This document shows positions 1 through 8,112 of a stretch of 64,000 nt of DNA, piece by piece. Origin of the DNA: Microbacterium testaceum. GTDB lineage: Bacteria; Actinomycetota; Actinomycetes; Actinomycetales; Microbacteriaceae. The stretch's first letter is position 1; each line of letters opens with the position of its first letter. The stretch is from contig NZ_QDFT01000013.1 of the NCBI RefSeq assembly GCF_003075375.1, positions 1 to 64,000 of the forward strand. Reading direction: 5' to 3'. The position numbers were made by a program, and so were the translations under genes. The notes under the pieces were generated by a model. It made no database searches. It saw only the letters and a list, made by a program, of their open reading frames with translations, and was not told the origin of the DNA.

Positions 1-860
1 ATGGGACGCCGTGGGGCGACGGAGCGACGAGCGGTGGGACGCGTTCCGGTGCACCGACATTCGCGCAGGCCCCCACCGGTGGGTCGTCCGGGACTCAGCC
101 GGGCGGCGGCGGATTCTCGGGCGGCAACGAGGGTCCGGGCGAGTACGGCCCCTTCCCCCTCGACGTGCCGCACGCCGACCTGGGCCCCAGACCTCCCATC
201 GACCTCGGATCGATCCCGCCGAGCCCGACACCGGACGGCCCGCTCAACGGGTCCCCCACGCTGCCCGGTGTCATCCCGGCAACGCCGGGATCGGGCGTTG
301 CAGCCGGCGGACCCGGAGCCGGACTCGGCTCAGGGCTGAGCGCCGGGCTGATCGCCGGTGGCGGCGGCGCGGCGGCGCTCAGCCGTCTCGCTCGCGGCGC
401 CGGAGCCCCCGGCGGCAGCCTCTTCGGCGGCGGCACGTCGGCAGCGACCGCGTCGAGCCGCGGCGGAGGACTGCTCGGGAAGACCTCGCCGGGAGCCTCC
501 GGCCTCGGCACGCGCGGCGTCGGCGGGCTCGCCGGCGGCGCGGCCGGCGGCGGGACCCCCGGATCCTCCACGGCGCGCGGCGCGGGTATGCGCGGGGGAA
601 CCACGGGAGCAACGGGTGGGAGCAGCCCGGCCGGCGGCGGAGTGCGCGGAGCCTCCGGCGGCGCCGGAACGGGCGGTTCGCGGGCTGCCGGCGGTGCCGG
701 AACGCGTGGCATCGGCGGAATGGGCGGCACCGGTTCGCGCTCCGAACGGCGCGACGACATCACCCGCGGTCTCGGCGGCCCCATCGCCCCGCGCATGGAG
801 GACGACGAGCAGGTCGGGCCCCGTTCCGAGAACGCGCAGGCCGGCGAGCGCGACGAGTGA
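1..860 (+). CDS. C-terminal part of a Gly/Ala/Pro-rich type VII secretion-associated protein (5' end outside window)
   Basis: The reading frame is open from base 3 to a TGA at 858-860, so only the C-terminal ~285 residues are present. The visible part is low-complexity: a Pro/Gly linker, then long Gly/Ala/Ser/Arg stretches, and an acidic-polar tail ending QAGERDE. Third-codon GC bias and the position 42 bp upstream of two WXG100 genes support real coding. Large PPE-like or WXG/LXG-like T7SS substrates of actinobacteria often have such Gly-rich tails after a helical N-terminal domain, so the missing part is probably that domain. No catalytic or toxin motif is visible in the part seen. Function as substrate or chaperone partner is inference. 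Confidence 0.65.
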   Translation, partial: GTPWGDGATSGGTRSGAPTFAQAPTGGSSGTQPGGGGFSGGNEGPGEYGPFPLDVPHADLGPRPPIDLGSIPPSPTPDGPLNGSPTLPGVIPATPGSGVAAGGPGAGLGSGLSAGLIAGGGGAAALSRLARGAGAPGGSLFGGGTSAATASSRGGGLLGKTSPGASGLGTRGVGGLAGGAAGGGTPGSSTARGAGMRGGTTGATGGSSPAGGGVRGASGGAGTGGSRAAGGAGTRGIGGMGGTGSRSERRDDITRGLGGPIAPRMEDDEQVGPRSENAQAGERDE

Positions 861-902
861 CGTCGACCGCGGCCACCCCCATCATCGACAGAAGAGGACA
901 CC

Positions 903-1223
903 ATGTCTGATCGCATCCTGGTCGGCGAGGGCGCGCTCGCCCGCGGCGCCGAGGCCGTCACGGGCGCCCACGCCGACATCGCCGACAGCACCCGGCGCGT
1001 GCTCGACGAGCTCGACGAGCTCCGCGGCACCTGGTCGGGCGACGCCGCGACCGCTTACGGCGTGCTCGTGAACGAATGGACCGCCGGAGCGAACCGCCTG
1101 AACGACGTGCTGATCACCCTCAGCTCATCGCTGCGCGCCACCGCCCGCGACCAGGAGGCCGTCGAAGAATCCCACGGCGCGACCATCCAGGGCCTGGGCG
1201 CGATGCTCGGAGGCCAGCCGTGA
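903..1223 (+). CDS. WXG100-family (ESAT-6-like) protein, first of a pair
   Basis: This 106-residue protein is helical with a central W-S-G turn at residues 44-46, the WXG signature of the ESAT-6/CFP-10 superfamily. Such proteins form helical-hairpin dimers exported by the type VII secretion system. Length fits the family (about 100 residues). It has no YxxxD/E signal after the second helix, ending instead in a flexible Gly-rich tail. The start ATG at 903 sits just after a purine-rich stretch (gaagaggac). The stop overlaps the start of the next WXG100 gene (GTGA), so the two are translationally coupled and probably heterodimerise, with the partner carrying the export signal. Confidence 0.9.
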   Translation: MSDRILVGEGALARGAEAVTGAHADIADSTRRVLDELDELRGTWSGDAATAYGVLVNEWTAGANRLNDVLITLSSSLRATARDQEAVEESHGATIQGLGAMLGGQP

Positions 1224-1507
1224 GCGATCTGCGCGTCACTCCCGAGTCGCTCCACGCCACGGCCGCACGCCTGCGCGCAGAGAGCGCCCGCATCGACGCC
1301 GCTCTCGGCGGGCTGGATGCCGAGGTCACGCGCCTACGCGGCCAGTGGGAGGGGTCCGCCCAGGGCGCCTATGACTCCGCCCAGCGCCAGTGGTCGGCCA
1401 CCCTCGAGCAGATGCGCGACGCCCTGCACCGCATCGCGAACGCCACGGACTCGATGGCCGATGACTACGTCAGCGCCGACCGCGCCTCGGCGGCCCGGTT
1501 CCGCTGA
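1220..1507 (+). CDS. WXG100-family protein, second of the pair, with YxxxD export motif
   Basis: Starting at the GTG that overlaps the previous TGA, this gives a 95-residue protein. It has the helix-turn-helix pattern with W-E-G at residues 43-45 and Y-V-S-A-D at 83-87. The last matches the YxxxD/E secretion signal carried by one partner of T7SS substrate dimers. In mycobacterial CFP-10/ESAT-6 pairs the YxxxD/E partner docks on the EccC ATPase; by analogy this is the signal-bearing subunit. A start further upstream in the same frame is unlikely because it would run through the first WXG100 gene. Confidence 0.9.
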   Translation: MSDLRVTPESLHATAARLRAESARIDAALGGLDAEVTRLRGQWEGSAQGAYDSAQRQWSATLEQMRDALHRIANATDSMADDYVSADRASAARFR

Positions 1508-1518
1508 CCGTCACCCAC

Positions 1519-1541
1519 CGCCGCGGGCCCGCCCCGCGGCG
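1519..1541. terminator. GC-rich hairpin between the WXG100 pair and eccD
   Basis: CGCCGCGGG and CCCGCGGCG form a perfect 9-bp stem with a 5-nt loop, starting 12 bp after the WXG100 stop codon. There is no T-run, so it may be a partial terminator or an mRNA-stabilising structure that sets substrate genes at a higher level than the membrane components downstream. Confidence 0.45.
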
Positions 1542-1599
1542 ACGATAGGATTTCGGGGTCCGACCGCAGGGGCTTCGGTCCGGGAAGAGGGGGCCGCGG

Positions 1600-2934
1600 A
1601 TGGCTGACGTCATGAACGCGACGCGCGCGTTGCTGCGCCTGTCGGTGCAGAGCGAGGGGCGTCGCCTCGACATCGCCATTCCCGCGCAGGTTCCCGTCAT
1701 CGAGTTCCTCCCCGGCTTCGCGCGGTCGCTCGGCGTCCTCGACGCGTCCATGACCTCCGCCGGATACGCGCTGCACCGCGCCGACGGCACGACCGTCGAC
1801 CCCTCACGCGGCGCATCCGCCCAGGGCATCGTCGACGGCGAAGTGCTCACGCTCGTGCGCGGCGGACTGGTCGCCCAGCCCCGGGTGTACGACGACATCG
1901 TCGAAGCGGTCATCGACGCGACCGCGCAGCAGAACCGCCCCTGGACGACACGCGACAACGCCCGCACCGCCCTGGCCGTCAGCCTCGCGCTGCTCGGCGT
2001 CTGCGCGGTGCTCCTGCTCGCCGCCGGTCGCGCCCTGCCCTTCGGCGCGCTCGTCGCCGGGGGCGGCGCCGTCGTGCTGCTCATCGTCTCGGCCGTCGTC
2101 GCCCGCCTCGGTCAGCGCGAAGCCGGCCAGGGCCTGGGGATCGCGGCATCCGTCTTCGCCGGTGTCGCGGGTTACCTCGCCGCACCGGTGGCCCTGCCGA
2201 TGTGGGGGTGGCCCATGGCCGCCGCGGGAGGCACCGCATTCGTCGTCGCGGGCATCGCGCTCGCGCTCTCCCGCGACCGCGCGGAACTGCAGCTCGCTCC
2301 GCTCGTCGCCGGTGGGGCGGTCGGCGTCGCGGGTACTCTCGCCGCCTTCTTCGACCCCGCCGCGGTCTGGACGCTGATGGTCGGCGTCGTCGCCACGCTC
2401 GGCGGAGCCCTGCCCTGGCTCGCGATCAGCACCACGCGGCTTCGCGTGGTGTCGCCGCAGAGCGACGCCGAGATGTTCGCCGACCCCGAGCCCATCGACG
2501 CCGACGACATCGCCGCCCGCGTCGCGCAGGGCAAGCGCATCCTCATCGCTCTGCGTCTGGCCCTCGCCGCCTCGGTACTGCTCGCCACCCCGCTGGTCGC
2601 CGCGCACAATGCGACCGGCGCGGTCCTGTGCGCCCTCGCCTTCGCCGGCATGATGTTCCCGTCCCGCCAGACCTTCGCCCGATCGGGTGTGCTGACCGTC
2701 ATGGCCACCGGCATCCTGGGACTCGTGGTCGCGGGCGTCGCCGTCTCGCTCGCGCAGCCGGGGCTGCGCGTGGGCATCCTGATCGTGCTCGCGGTCGCCA
2801 CCGTGAGCGTCGTGACCGTCACCCTGCTCGCCCCGAAGACCCGCCTGCGCCTGACCCGACTCGCCGACACGGCCGAGCTGCTCGTGCTGGCGTCGCTGCT
2901 CCCGCTGGCCGTGATCTCGTCCGGGCTGGCCTGA
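1600..2934 (+). CDS. eccD: Type VII secretion integral membrane protein EccD
   Basis: This 444-residue protein has a soluble N-terminal domain (about 1-95, YukD/ubiquitin-like, opening with hydrophobic beta strands) followed by roughly eleven hydrophobic segments from residue ~125 to the C terminus. That architecture is diagnostic of EccD, which forms the membrane vestibule of the ESX secretion pore. A short hydrophilic break (about 285-312, rich in Asp/Glu) lies between two membrane bundles, as in the family. The ATG at 1600 follows AAGAGGGGG. It is followed one base after its stop by eccB, and the two surely form one transcript. Confidence 0.92.
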   Translation: MADVMNATRALLRLSVQSEGRRLDIAIPAQVPVIEFLPGFARSLGVLDASMTSAGYALHRADGTTVDPSRGASAQGIVDGEVLTLVRGGLVAQPRVYDDIVEAVIDATAQQNRPWTTRDNARTALAVSLALLGVCAVLLLAAGRALPFGALVAGGGAVVLLIVSAVVARLGQREAGQGLGIAASVFAGVAGYLAAPVALPMWGWPMAAAGGTAFVVAGIALALSRDRAELQLAPLVAGGAVGVAGTLAAFFDPAAVWTLMVGVVATLGGALPWLAISTTRLRVVSPQSDAEMFADPEPIDADDIAARVAQGKRILIALRLALAASVLLATPLVAAHNATGAVLCALAFAGMMFPSRQTFARSGVLTVMATGILGLVVAGVAVSLAQPGLRVGILIVLAVATVSVVTVTLLAPKTRLRLTRLADTAELLVLASLLPLAVISSGLA

Positions 2935-2935
2935 C

Positions 2936-4264
2936 GTGGCCACCAAGGGGGATCTGATCGAGGCGCAGAACTTCTCGCGCCGACGCCTGCTCACCGCCTT
3001 CGTCAGCGGCGCCCCCGGCGGCAAAGAGCTGCAGCCCGCGTCTCCCCTGCGCGCCGTGATCGCCGCGATTTCGCTGTCGGTGCTCGTCGTCCTGGTCGGA
3101 GTGTTCTACGGGCTGATCCGTCCCGGGCTTCCGACCGGGTGGGAGAACGGCAAGCTCGTCCTCGTGTCCGACACGGGCGCCCGATTCGTCACCGTGGACG
3201 GCGTGCTGCACCCGGTGATCAACACCGCCAGCGCCCGCCTGCTGCTGCCGGCCAACGACTACGCCGTCATCTCGACCGATCAGGCCACCCTCGAGGGCAC
3301 GCCCGTCGGCGAGACGCTCGGGATCACCGGCGCCCCCGACGAGCTGCCGCCCGCATCGGGGCTGCTCAACACCGGCTGGAGCGCGTGCGTCAGCGACGAC
3401 AGCGGCATCGACGTGCGCATCTCGGCCGCGGCGGGCCCCGCACCCGCGACCGATCGGGCCGTCGTCGTGTCGGTCGACGGCATCCTGCACGTCGTGCAGG
3501 GCGACCGCAGTTTCGCGGTCTCGAGCGAAGACGCGGATGCCGTGCTGCGCGCCGCGGGCATCTCGTCGCTCTCGCCCCTCACCGTCCCCGCGGCGTGGCT
3601 CGACCTCTTCACCTCCGGTACCGCGCTCACCCCCATCACCCTGCAGAACTACGGGCAGGATGTCGCCGGCACGTCGCTGCGCGTCGGACAGGTCGTTCGC
3701 CAGGCCGGCGCCGCAGACGACGAGCGCTTCCTCGTGCAGACCGGCGGTGTGCTCGAAGCCCTCTCGCCGCTCGCGTGGCAGCTGTACCAGCTCGGCAGCG
3801 GCAGCGCCCTGGGCGGACAGGTGACCGAGGTCACCGCCGACGAGATCCGCAGTCTGCCCACCGCTGCCCAAGGACTCGGCGACGACTGGCCGCGCGTCGG
3901 TTTCGAGACCGTCGCGGCGGGCCAGCGCCCCTGCGCGGTGCTGCAACCGGGCGAGGGCCAGGCCGTCACCGCGCTGGCCACCCAGCCCAGCGCGACCGCC
4001 GTCGCCGCGGGCGTGCGCGTCGACCCCAGCCACGGTGCGCTCGTGCGCGCGGGCGGGCGCGGCGATCAGAGCGCCAGCGTGCTGACCCTGGTGGATGCCA
4101 CCGGCACCGCGTTCCCCCTCCCCGGCGCGACCGACGAGACCGTCGCCCGCCTGGGGTACGGCACCGGTGACGTCGGGGCGATCGCGGACGGCTGGACCGC
4201 GCTGCTGGCCACCGGCCCCTCCCTGAGCGAGAGCGCCGCCCAGCGCACGCCGGAGGCGAAGTGA
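2936..4264 (+). CDS. eccB: Type VII secretion protein EccB
   Basis: The 442-residue product begins with a short cytoplasmic segment (E-A-Q-N-F-S-R-R-R-L near residue 10, typical of EccB), one membrane helix at about 41-62, and a large extracytoplasmic domain. That layout is known for EccB, the periplasmic/cell-wall part of the ESX complex. Two cysteines (in SACVSD and RPCAVL) may form the family's disulfide. The GTG start at 2936 is one base after the eccD stop. The 3' end overlaps mycP by four bases (GTGA). No alternative family fits. Confidence 0.92.
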   Translation: MATKGDLIEAQNFSRRRLLTAFVSGAPGGKELQPASPLRAVIAAISLSVLVVLVGVFYGLIRPGLPTGWENGKLVLVSDTGARFVTVDGVLHPVINTASARLLLPANDYAVISTDQATLEGTPVGETLGITGAPDELPPASGLLNTGWSACVSDDSGIDVRISAAAGPAPATDRAVVVSVDGILHVVQGDRSFAVSSEDADAVLRAAGISSLSPLTVPAAWLDLFTSGTALTPITLQNYGQDVAGTSLRVGQVVRQAGAADDERFLVQTGGVLEALSPLAWQLYQLGSGSALGGQVTEVTADEIRSLPTAAQGLGDDWPRVGFETVAAGQRPCAVLQPGEGQAVTALATQPSATAVAAGVRVDPSHGALVRAGGRGDQSASVLTLVDATGTAFPLPGATDETVARLGYGTGDVGAIADGWTALLATGPSLSESAAQRTPEAK

Positions 4265-5577
4265 CCGCTTTCTCGCGGGCCGCGGCGGTGCTCGTCGCGG
4301 TCGGCGTCGGGCTGGCGGCGACGCCGCTCCCCGCCGAGGCGGTGGGGCCGGCATCCGGGATCCGCTCCGCGACGAACGAGCAGTGCACGGCCGACACGAA
4401 AGTGACCCAGACCCCGCCCGCGCTCGAGACGCTGCAGAGCGACGCGGCGTGGGCCCTCACCCGCGGGGCGGGGGTGACCGTCGCCGTCGTCGACTCCGGG
4501 ATCGCGGCGAACCCGCACCTGGACGCGGTCGTGGTGCCCGGAGTCAACCTGGTGCCCGACGGCACCGACGGCTCGGGACGCACCGACCAATACGGCCACG
4601 GCACCGTCATCGCCGGGCAGATCGCCGCCCAGACGATCGCCGGCTCCGGCGTTCAGGGACTCGCCCCGGCGGCGAAGATCCTGCCGATCCGCGTCTACGC
4701 GGGCGTGTCCGACCAGGTGCGCGAGGCCGGGTTCGGACCGAGTACCGCGCGGATGGCCGAGGGGATCCGCGCCGCCGCCGACCGCGGGGCGCAGATCATC
4801 AACGTCTCGATGAGCACAACAGAGAAGAACGGCGCCCTCGCCGACGCCGTCGCCTACGCCGCCGAGCGCGGCAGTCTCGTCGTCGCCAGCGCGGGCAACC
4901 GCGACTCCGACGCCGCCGTCGAGATCGACGAGAACGACGGGCCGCGTTACCCGGCCGGGTTCTCGGGCGCGATCGGTGTCGCCGCGACCGGCACCGAGGG
5001 CACAGTGACCCAGGCCAGCATCCACGGCACGCACGTGCGCCTGGCCGCGCCGGGTCAGCAGATCGCCTCGACCTGGCCGCTGGGCGGGGACTGCGTCGTC
5101 GCGGCGAACGAACCCGCCACCAGCTACGCGGCGGCCTACGTCTCCGCAGCGGCGGCTCTGGTGGCATCCGCTCATCCTGACGAGACTCCCGCGCAGTGGG
5201 CGTACCGGCTCGAGGCGACCGCCGTGCGCGCGCAGCCGGACGCGCGCTCGAACACCTCGGGCTGGGGCGTCGTGCAGCCCTACGATGCGATCGTGCTCGT
5301 CCCCGGGTCGGGACTGCGGGGCCCGCAGAGCCCCTTCGCGACCGGCACGCCCACCGCGACGCCGACGGCCACGCCCGGAGCCGTCGCCGTCGTGATCGGA
5401 CCGGGACCGGATGCCGAAACCATCCTCACCGCGACCGGCATCGGTCTCGCGGGTCTCGTGGCGCTGGGTGGGATCGGCGTCCTCGCCGTGTACGTCAGCC
5501 GCCGGCGCGAAGAGACGTCGCCGCGACGCCAGCCGCCGCCGGGGCGCGGGCTGTACGGACGCGAAGCGGGCGAGTAG
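4261..5577 (+). CDS. mycP: Mycosin, type VII secretion-associated subtilisin-like serine protease
   Basis: A 438-residue S8 protease. Signal peptide at about 1-27 (cut near AEA), catalytic Asp78 in VVDSG, His113 in YGHGT, Ser288 in the block A-T-S-Y-A-A-A, a Pro/Thr-rich linker, then one C-terminal membrane helix (about 385-408) and a basic tail. This is the mycosin layout: a membrane-anchored extracellular protease required for ESX complex stability. The usual Gly before Thr-Ser at the active site is Ala here, a modest deviation. It starts at the GTG overlapping the eccB stop. No EccE or EccC follows, so those, if present, lie upstream of the window. Confidence 0.93.
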   Translation: MTAFSRAAAVLVAVGVGLAATPLPAEAVGPASGIRSATNEQCTADTKVTQTPPALETLQSDAAWALTRGAGVTVAVVDSGIAANPHLDAVVVPGVNLVPDGTDGSGRTDQYGHGTVIAGQIAAQTIAGSGVQGLAPAAKILPIRVYAGVSDQVREAGFGPSTARMAEGIRAAADRGAQIINVSMSTTEKNGALADAVAYAAERGSLVVASAGNRDSDAAVEIDENDGPRYPAGFSGAIGVAATGTEGTVTQASIHGTHVRLAAPGQQIASTWPLGGDCVVAANEPATSYAAAYVSAAAALVASAHPDETPAQWAYRLEATAVRAQPDARSNTSGWGVVQPYDAIVLVPGSGLRGPQSPFATGTPTATPTATPGAVAVVIGPGPDAETILTATGIGLAGLVALGGIGVLAVYVSRRREETSPRRQPPPGRGLYGREAGE

Positions 5578-5686
5578 CGCGGGCGGGCGCTCGCGCGGGT
5601 CCTGTCGCACAGGCACGTAAGCGCACGGGGGGCGGTCGCGCGGGGGTAGGCGCAGGCGTAGGTGCGGGCGCGGGCGCGGGCGCGGC

Positions 5687-5755
5687 GAGACTGCACGTGG
5701 CTGACAACTCGGTGACATCCTGCAACCGAGTTGTCAGCGAGACGCTGTTTCGCGG
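5687..5755. repeat. 69-bp palindromic repeat, copy 1
   Basis: The unit starts GAGACTGCACGT and ends in CGCGG. Its core is CTGACAACTCGG (5701-5712), a 13-nt loop, then CCGAGTTGTCAG (5726-5737): a perfect 12-bp stem. Copies 2 and 3 lie 182 and 343 bp further on and differ at only a few positions. Confidence 0.9.
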
Positions 5756-5868
5756 CTCGCGGCGCCGACGGGCGAGCGGCACGCCGCAACCGGTGTGGCG
5801 GCGGGTGAGTGCGGGCGTGAGAGCGGGCGCAGCGCGACTGCGGCGCGGCTGCGGCGCGCAGGCGTCCC

Positions 5869-5937
5869 GAGACTGCACGTGGCTGACAACTCGGCGACAT
5901 CCTGCAACCGACTTGTCAGCGAGATGCCGTCTCGCGG
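5869..5937. repeat. 69-bp palindromic repeat, copy 2
   Basis: Same unit and orientation as copy 1. The right arm has a single change (CCGACTTGTCAG), which breaks one base pair of the 12-bp stem. The loop TGACATCCTGCAA is conserved except for its first base. Confidence 0.9.
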
Positions 5938-6029
5938 GCCGGCGGCGCGGGCCGGCGGCGCGGGCCAGCGCCGCCCGGGCCGAAAGGAGGGCGCGGGCGG
6001 GCAGCGTGGGCGCGGGCCATGGGCGAAGC

Positions 6030-6098
6030 GAGACTGCACGTCGCTGACAACTCGGCGACATCCTGCAACCGAGTTGTCAGGGAGACACCGTCTCGCGG
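6030..6098. repeat. 69-bp palindromic repeat, copy 3
   Basis: Same unit and orientation. The 12-bp arms are perfect again, and differences from copy 1 fall mostly outside the stem (GTCGC for GTGGC, GGAGACACC for CGAGACGCT). Confidence 0.9.
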
Positions 6099-6212
6099 GC
6101 TGGGGCGCGGGCGGACGACCGTGCGCCGCGGCGCAGGAGAGCGAGCGCGCACCGCGGCGGCGCACGGCGACGCGCACAGCGCCGCGGGTCGCGACGCGCG
6201 CAGCGCCGCGGC

Positions 6213-7841
6213 TCAGGACGAGGCGGCGGGCCGCAGCTCGAGGTGCGCGTCGCCGAGGCGGAACCGGCCCGGGGCGACCGCCGTCGATCCCGCGGCGATG
6301 CGTTCGGTCCGACCGTCGTCGTGGACGAGCGTGACGCCGTTGGTGGAGTCGAGGTCGGTCACCGTCCAGCCCGTGACGGTCCACTCCAGCCGCGCATGCT
6401 GCTTGGAGACCGTCCGCGTGTGGTCGGCGATCGGGACCGCCTGCACCGACTCATCGGAGGCGACGGGCTTTCGCCCGAGCAGGACCGCACGGCTCGTCAG
6501 GGGCACGCGGGTGCCGTCGGGAAGATCGAGCGTCCACTCCCCGCGGCGCCGGGAACGGGGGCGAACGGTCTGCGTCTGCTCCTCGACCGGCGCCGCGGAC
6601 TCGCCCGCTCCTGCGCCGGCGGTGGTGTCTGTGGAGTCGGTGGTCTCGTCGACCCGATCGGTGGTGGGGGTGGGCGTCGCCGCCGCGGCGTCAATAGGAC
6701 GCTGCGTCATCGCGGGGGTGCCGTGCGTGTCGGCGGATGCCGCCGGCTCGACGGGCGCTGACCGCTCGGCGGATGCCGCCGGCCCGACGGGCGCCGCCGG
6801 CTCGACGGGCGCGGACGGCTCGGCGGATGCTGTCGGCCCGACGGGCGCGGACGGCTCGACGGATGCTGTCGGCCCGACGGGCGCGGAGGGCTCGACGGGC
6901 GCTGCCGGTTCGACGGATGTCGCCGGCTCGACGGATGCCGTCGGCTGGGCGGGCGCCGTCTGGGGTGTCCGGCGCAGTGAGGTGGCCTCGAGGTCGGCGG
7001 AGAGTTCCGTCGCCGCGGTCCGCGGCGAGCGCCGTGTGGGGACGTCCGCGCCCTCCGGAACAGGAGGCGACGCGGCTGCCGACGCCGGAGCGGTCTGCGG
7101 CGTCCGGCGCAGCGAAGTGTTCTCGAGGTCGGCGGGGAGCTCGGCGGCGGCCGGCGATGGCGCACGGCGCACCGACGTGCTGTCGACATCGGCAGGAAGG
7201 CCCGCCGACGGCGCCCGTCCCACCGACGGCACTGCGGCGGCCGTCGCGTCCTCGGAGGGCGCATCCTCGGAGGGCGCGTCCTCAGCCGCGGGGCGGGCGG
7301 GCACGATCTCGACCGGCCCGGGAAGGACGACGGGTGCGGGCGCGACGACGGGCTCGGCGGACGCCGCACGCACCCCGGCGGCAGCCGCGACCGTGCCGGG
7401 CACAGCCGTGATCGGACCCGCGGGCGCGGGGGGCGCGGACACCTCGGAACGCCGCTGCGGTCCGGGCGCGGGGAGCTCGGCATCCGTCCCCCTCTCGGGA
7501 GCGCCCAGGACCTGCGCCCACACCGGGGGGAACAGCAGCGCGAGGGCGGTGGTGCCGGCGCCGCGCCCCACGGCCGTCCCCAGACGATGAGCGGCACGCG
7601 CCTTGAGCACGAGGGCGTAGATGTTCACGACCGGTATGACCAGCAGCACCGCACGCACGGGGTCGATGCCGCCCAGCCGGAAGATCTCGGCGTCGTTCAC
7701 GAGCGGCACCCAAGCGCGCCACCGCTCGGCTCCCCGCGCATCGAACACGCGTGACAGGCCGATGGCGTACCAGACGTGCAGCGCGAGCGCGGGCACGAGC
7801 AGGGCGGCGGCGATCGCGGCGATCAGGCTCAGAACCAGCAT
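6213..7841 (-). CDS. Membrane protein with Pro/Ala-rich linker and C-terminal FHA domain
   Basis: 542 residues from the ATG at 7841, preceded by GGAGGACGC. The N-terminal ~112 residues hold three hydrophobic segments with a W-R-A-W-V-P-L-V-N motif, resembling the DUF5684-type membrane domain. Residues ~113-430 are a disordered Pro/Ala/Glu/Thr linker. Residues ~435-540 form a forkhead-associated domain with the GR (456-457), SKQHAR (479-484) and STNG (499-502) signatures of a phosphothreonine-binding site. The linker contains three copies of a D-[VL]-[DE]-x-T-S-[VL]-R-R motif (218-226, 238-246, 283-291). These resemble the phosphorylated ETTSVFR motif of GarA, so the protein may be a kinase target that binds its own linker. 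It converges on the T7SS genes; a link to them is only positional. Confidence 0.85.
   Translation of the reverse strand: MLVLSLIAAIAAALLVPALALHVWYAIGLSRVFDARGAERWRAWVPLVNDAEIFRLGGIDPVRAVLLVIPVVNIYALVLKARAAHRLGTAVGRGAGTTALALLFPPVWAQVLGAPERGTDAELPAPGPQRRSEVSAPPAPAGPITAVPGTVAAAAGVRAASAEPVVAPAPVVLPGPVEIVPARPAAEDAPSEDAPSEDATAAAVPSVGRAPSAGLPADVDSTSVRRAPSPAAAELPADLENTSLRRTPQTAPASAAASPPVPEGADVPTRRSPRTAATELSADLEATSLRRTPQTAPAQPTASVEPATSVEPAAPVEPSAPVGPTASVEPSAPVGPTASAEPSAPVEPAAPVGPAASAERSAPVEPAASADTHGTPAMTQRPIDAAAATPTPTTDRVDETTDSTDTTAGAGAGESAAPVEEQTQTVRPRSRRRGEWTLDLPDGTRVPLTSRAVLLGRKPVASDESVQAVPIADHTRTVSKQHARLEWTVTGWTVTDLDSTNGVTLVHDDGRTERIAAGSTAVAPGRFRLGDAHLELRPAASS
6732..6941 (-). repeat. In-frame tandem repeat coding for a Pro/Ala/Glu linker
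   Basis: Degenerate ~36-bp units encode repeats of the type S-A-P-V-G-P-T-A-S-V-E-P, at residues about 301-370 of the FHA protein. The units keep the reading frame and are expected to vary in number between strains. Confidence 0.75.
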
Positions 7842-7869
7842 GCGTCCTCCGTCGACGGTCCCCTCGACG

Positions 7870-8112
7870 CTACCGTGCGTCGCCGTTCGGCGCGGCCCCT
7901 GTGGATCGGATGCCCCCGCGTTCGAGCAGACGCGATATCGCCGAGGGCGGCAGCCACGCCGGCTCGGCCACGTCGACCCGGCGCGCGGGACACGACGTGC
8001 ACCGGACGTATCGCACGCGACCCTCGCTCGTGACATGCGACGACTCCGTGATCCACGCGTGCTCGTGGACGGATGCCGCTCCGGCGGCGAGGACGAGGCG
8101 TGGGGCGGTCAT
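7870..8112 (-). CDS. Small conserved protein with a CxxC motif, function unknown
   Basis: An 80-residue product from the ATG at 8112. The middle reads like a compact beta domain ending in V-R-C-T-S-C-P-A-R-R, a CxxC knuckle, after a segment H-E-H-A-W-I-T-E-S-S-H. It has the look of a small actinobacterial protein made of a single Cys/His-containing sheet, but I cannot name the family. The 5' end overlaps the divergently read zinc-finger remnant at 8073. Its stop lies 28 bp from the start of the FHA gene on the same strand, so both may share a transcript. Confidence 0.6.
   Translation of the reverse strand: MTAPRLVLAAGAASVHEHAWITESSHVTSEGRVRYVRCTSCPARRVDVAEPAWLPPSAISRLLERGGIRSTGAAPNGDAR

Larger units (their letters stand above)
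5578..6212. other. 635-bp intergenic region carrying three dispersed 69-bp repeats
   Basis: No convincing gene lies between mycP and the convergent FHA gene. The filler is simple GC-rich sequence (runs of GCGGGCGC and similar) and is punctuated by three near-identical palindromic repeats described separately. Short frames across it, on both strands, are made almost entirely of translated repeat and show no protein-like composition. Confidence 0.8.

Noticed and set aside
1804-4354. Long minus-strand frames across eccD and eccB
   Set aside because: Gln/Arg/Gly-rich shadow translations with no family signature; the plus-strand genes explain the coding bias.
5685-6100. Short open frames encoding V-A-D-N-S-A-T-S-C-N-R in the repeat region
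   Set aside because: They are translations of the 69-bp palindromic repeats, occur on both strands and lack a consistent start or ribosome-binding site.
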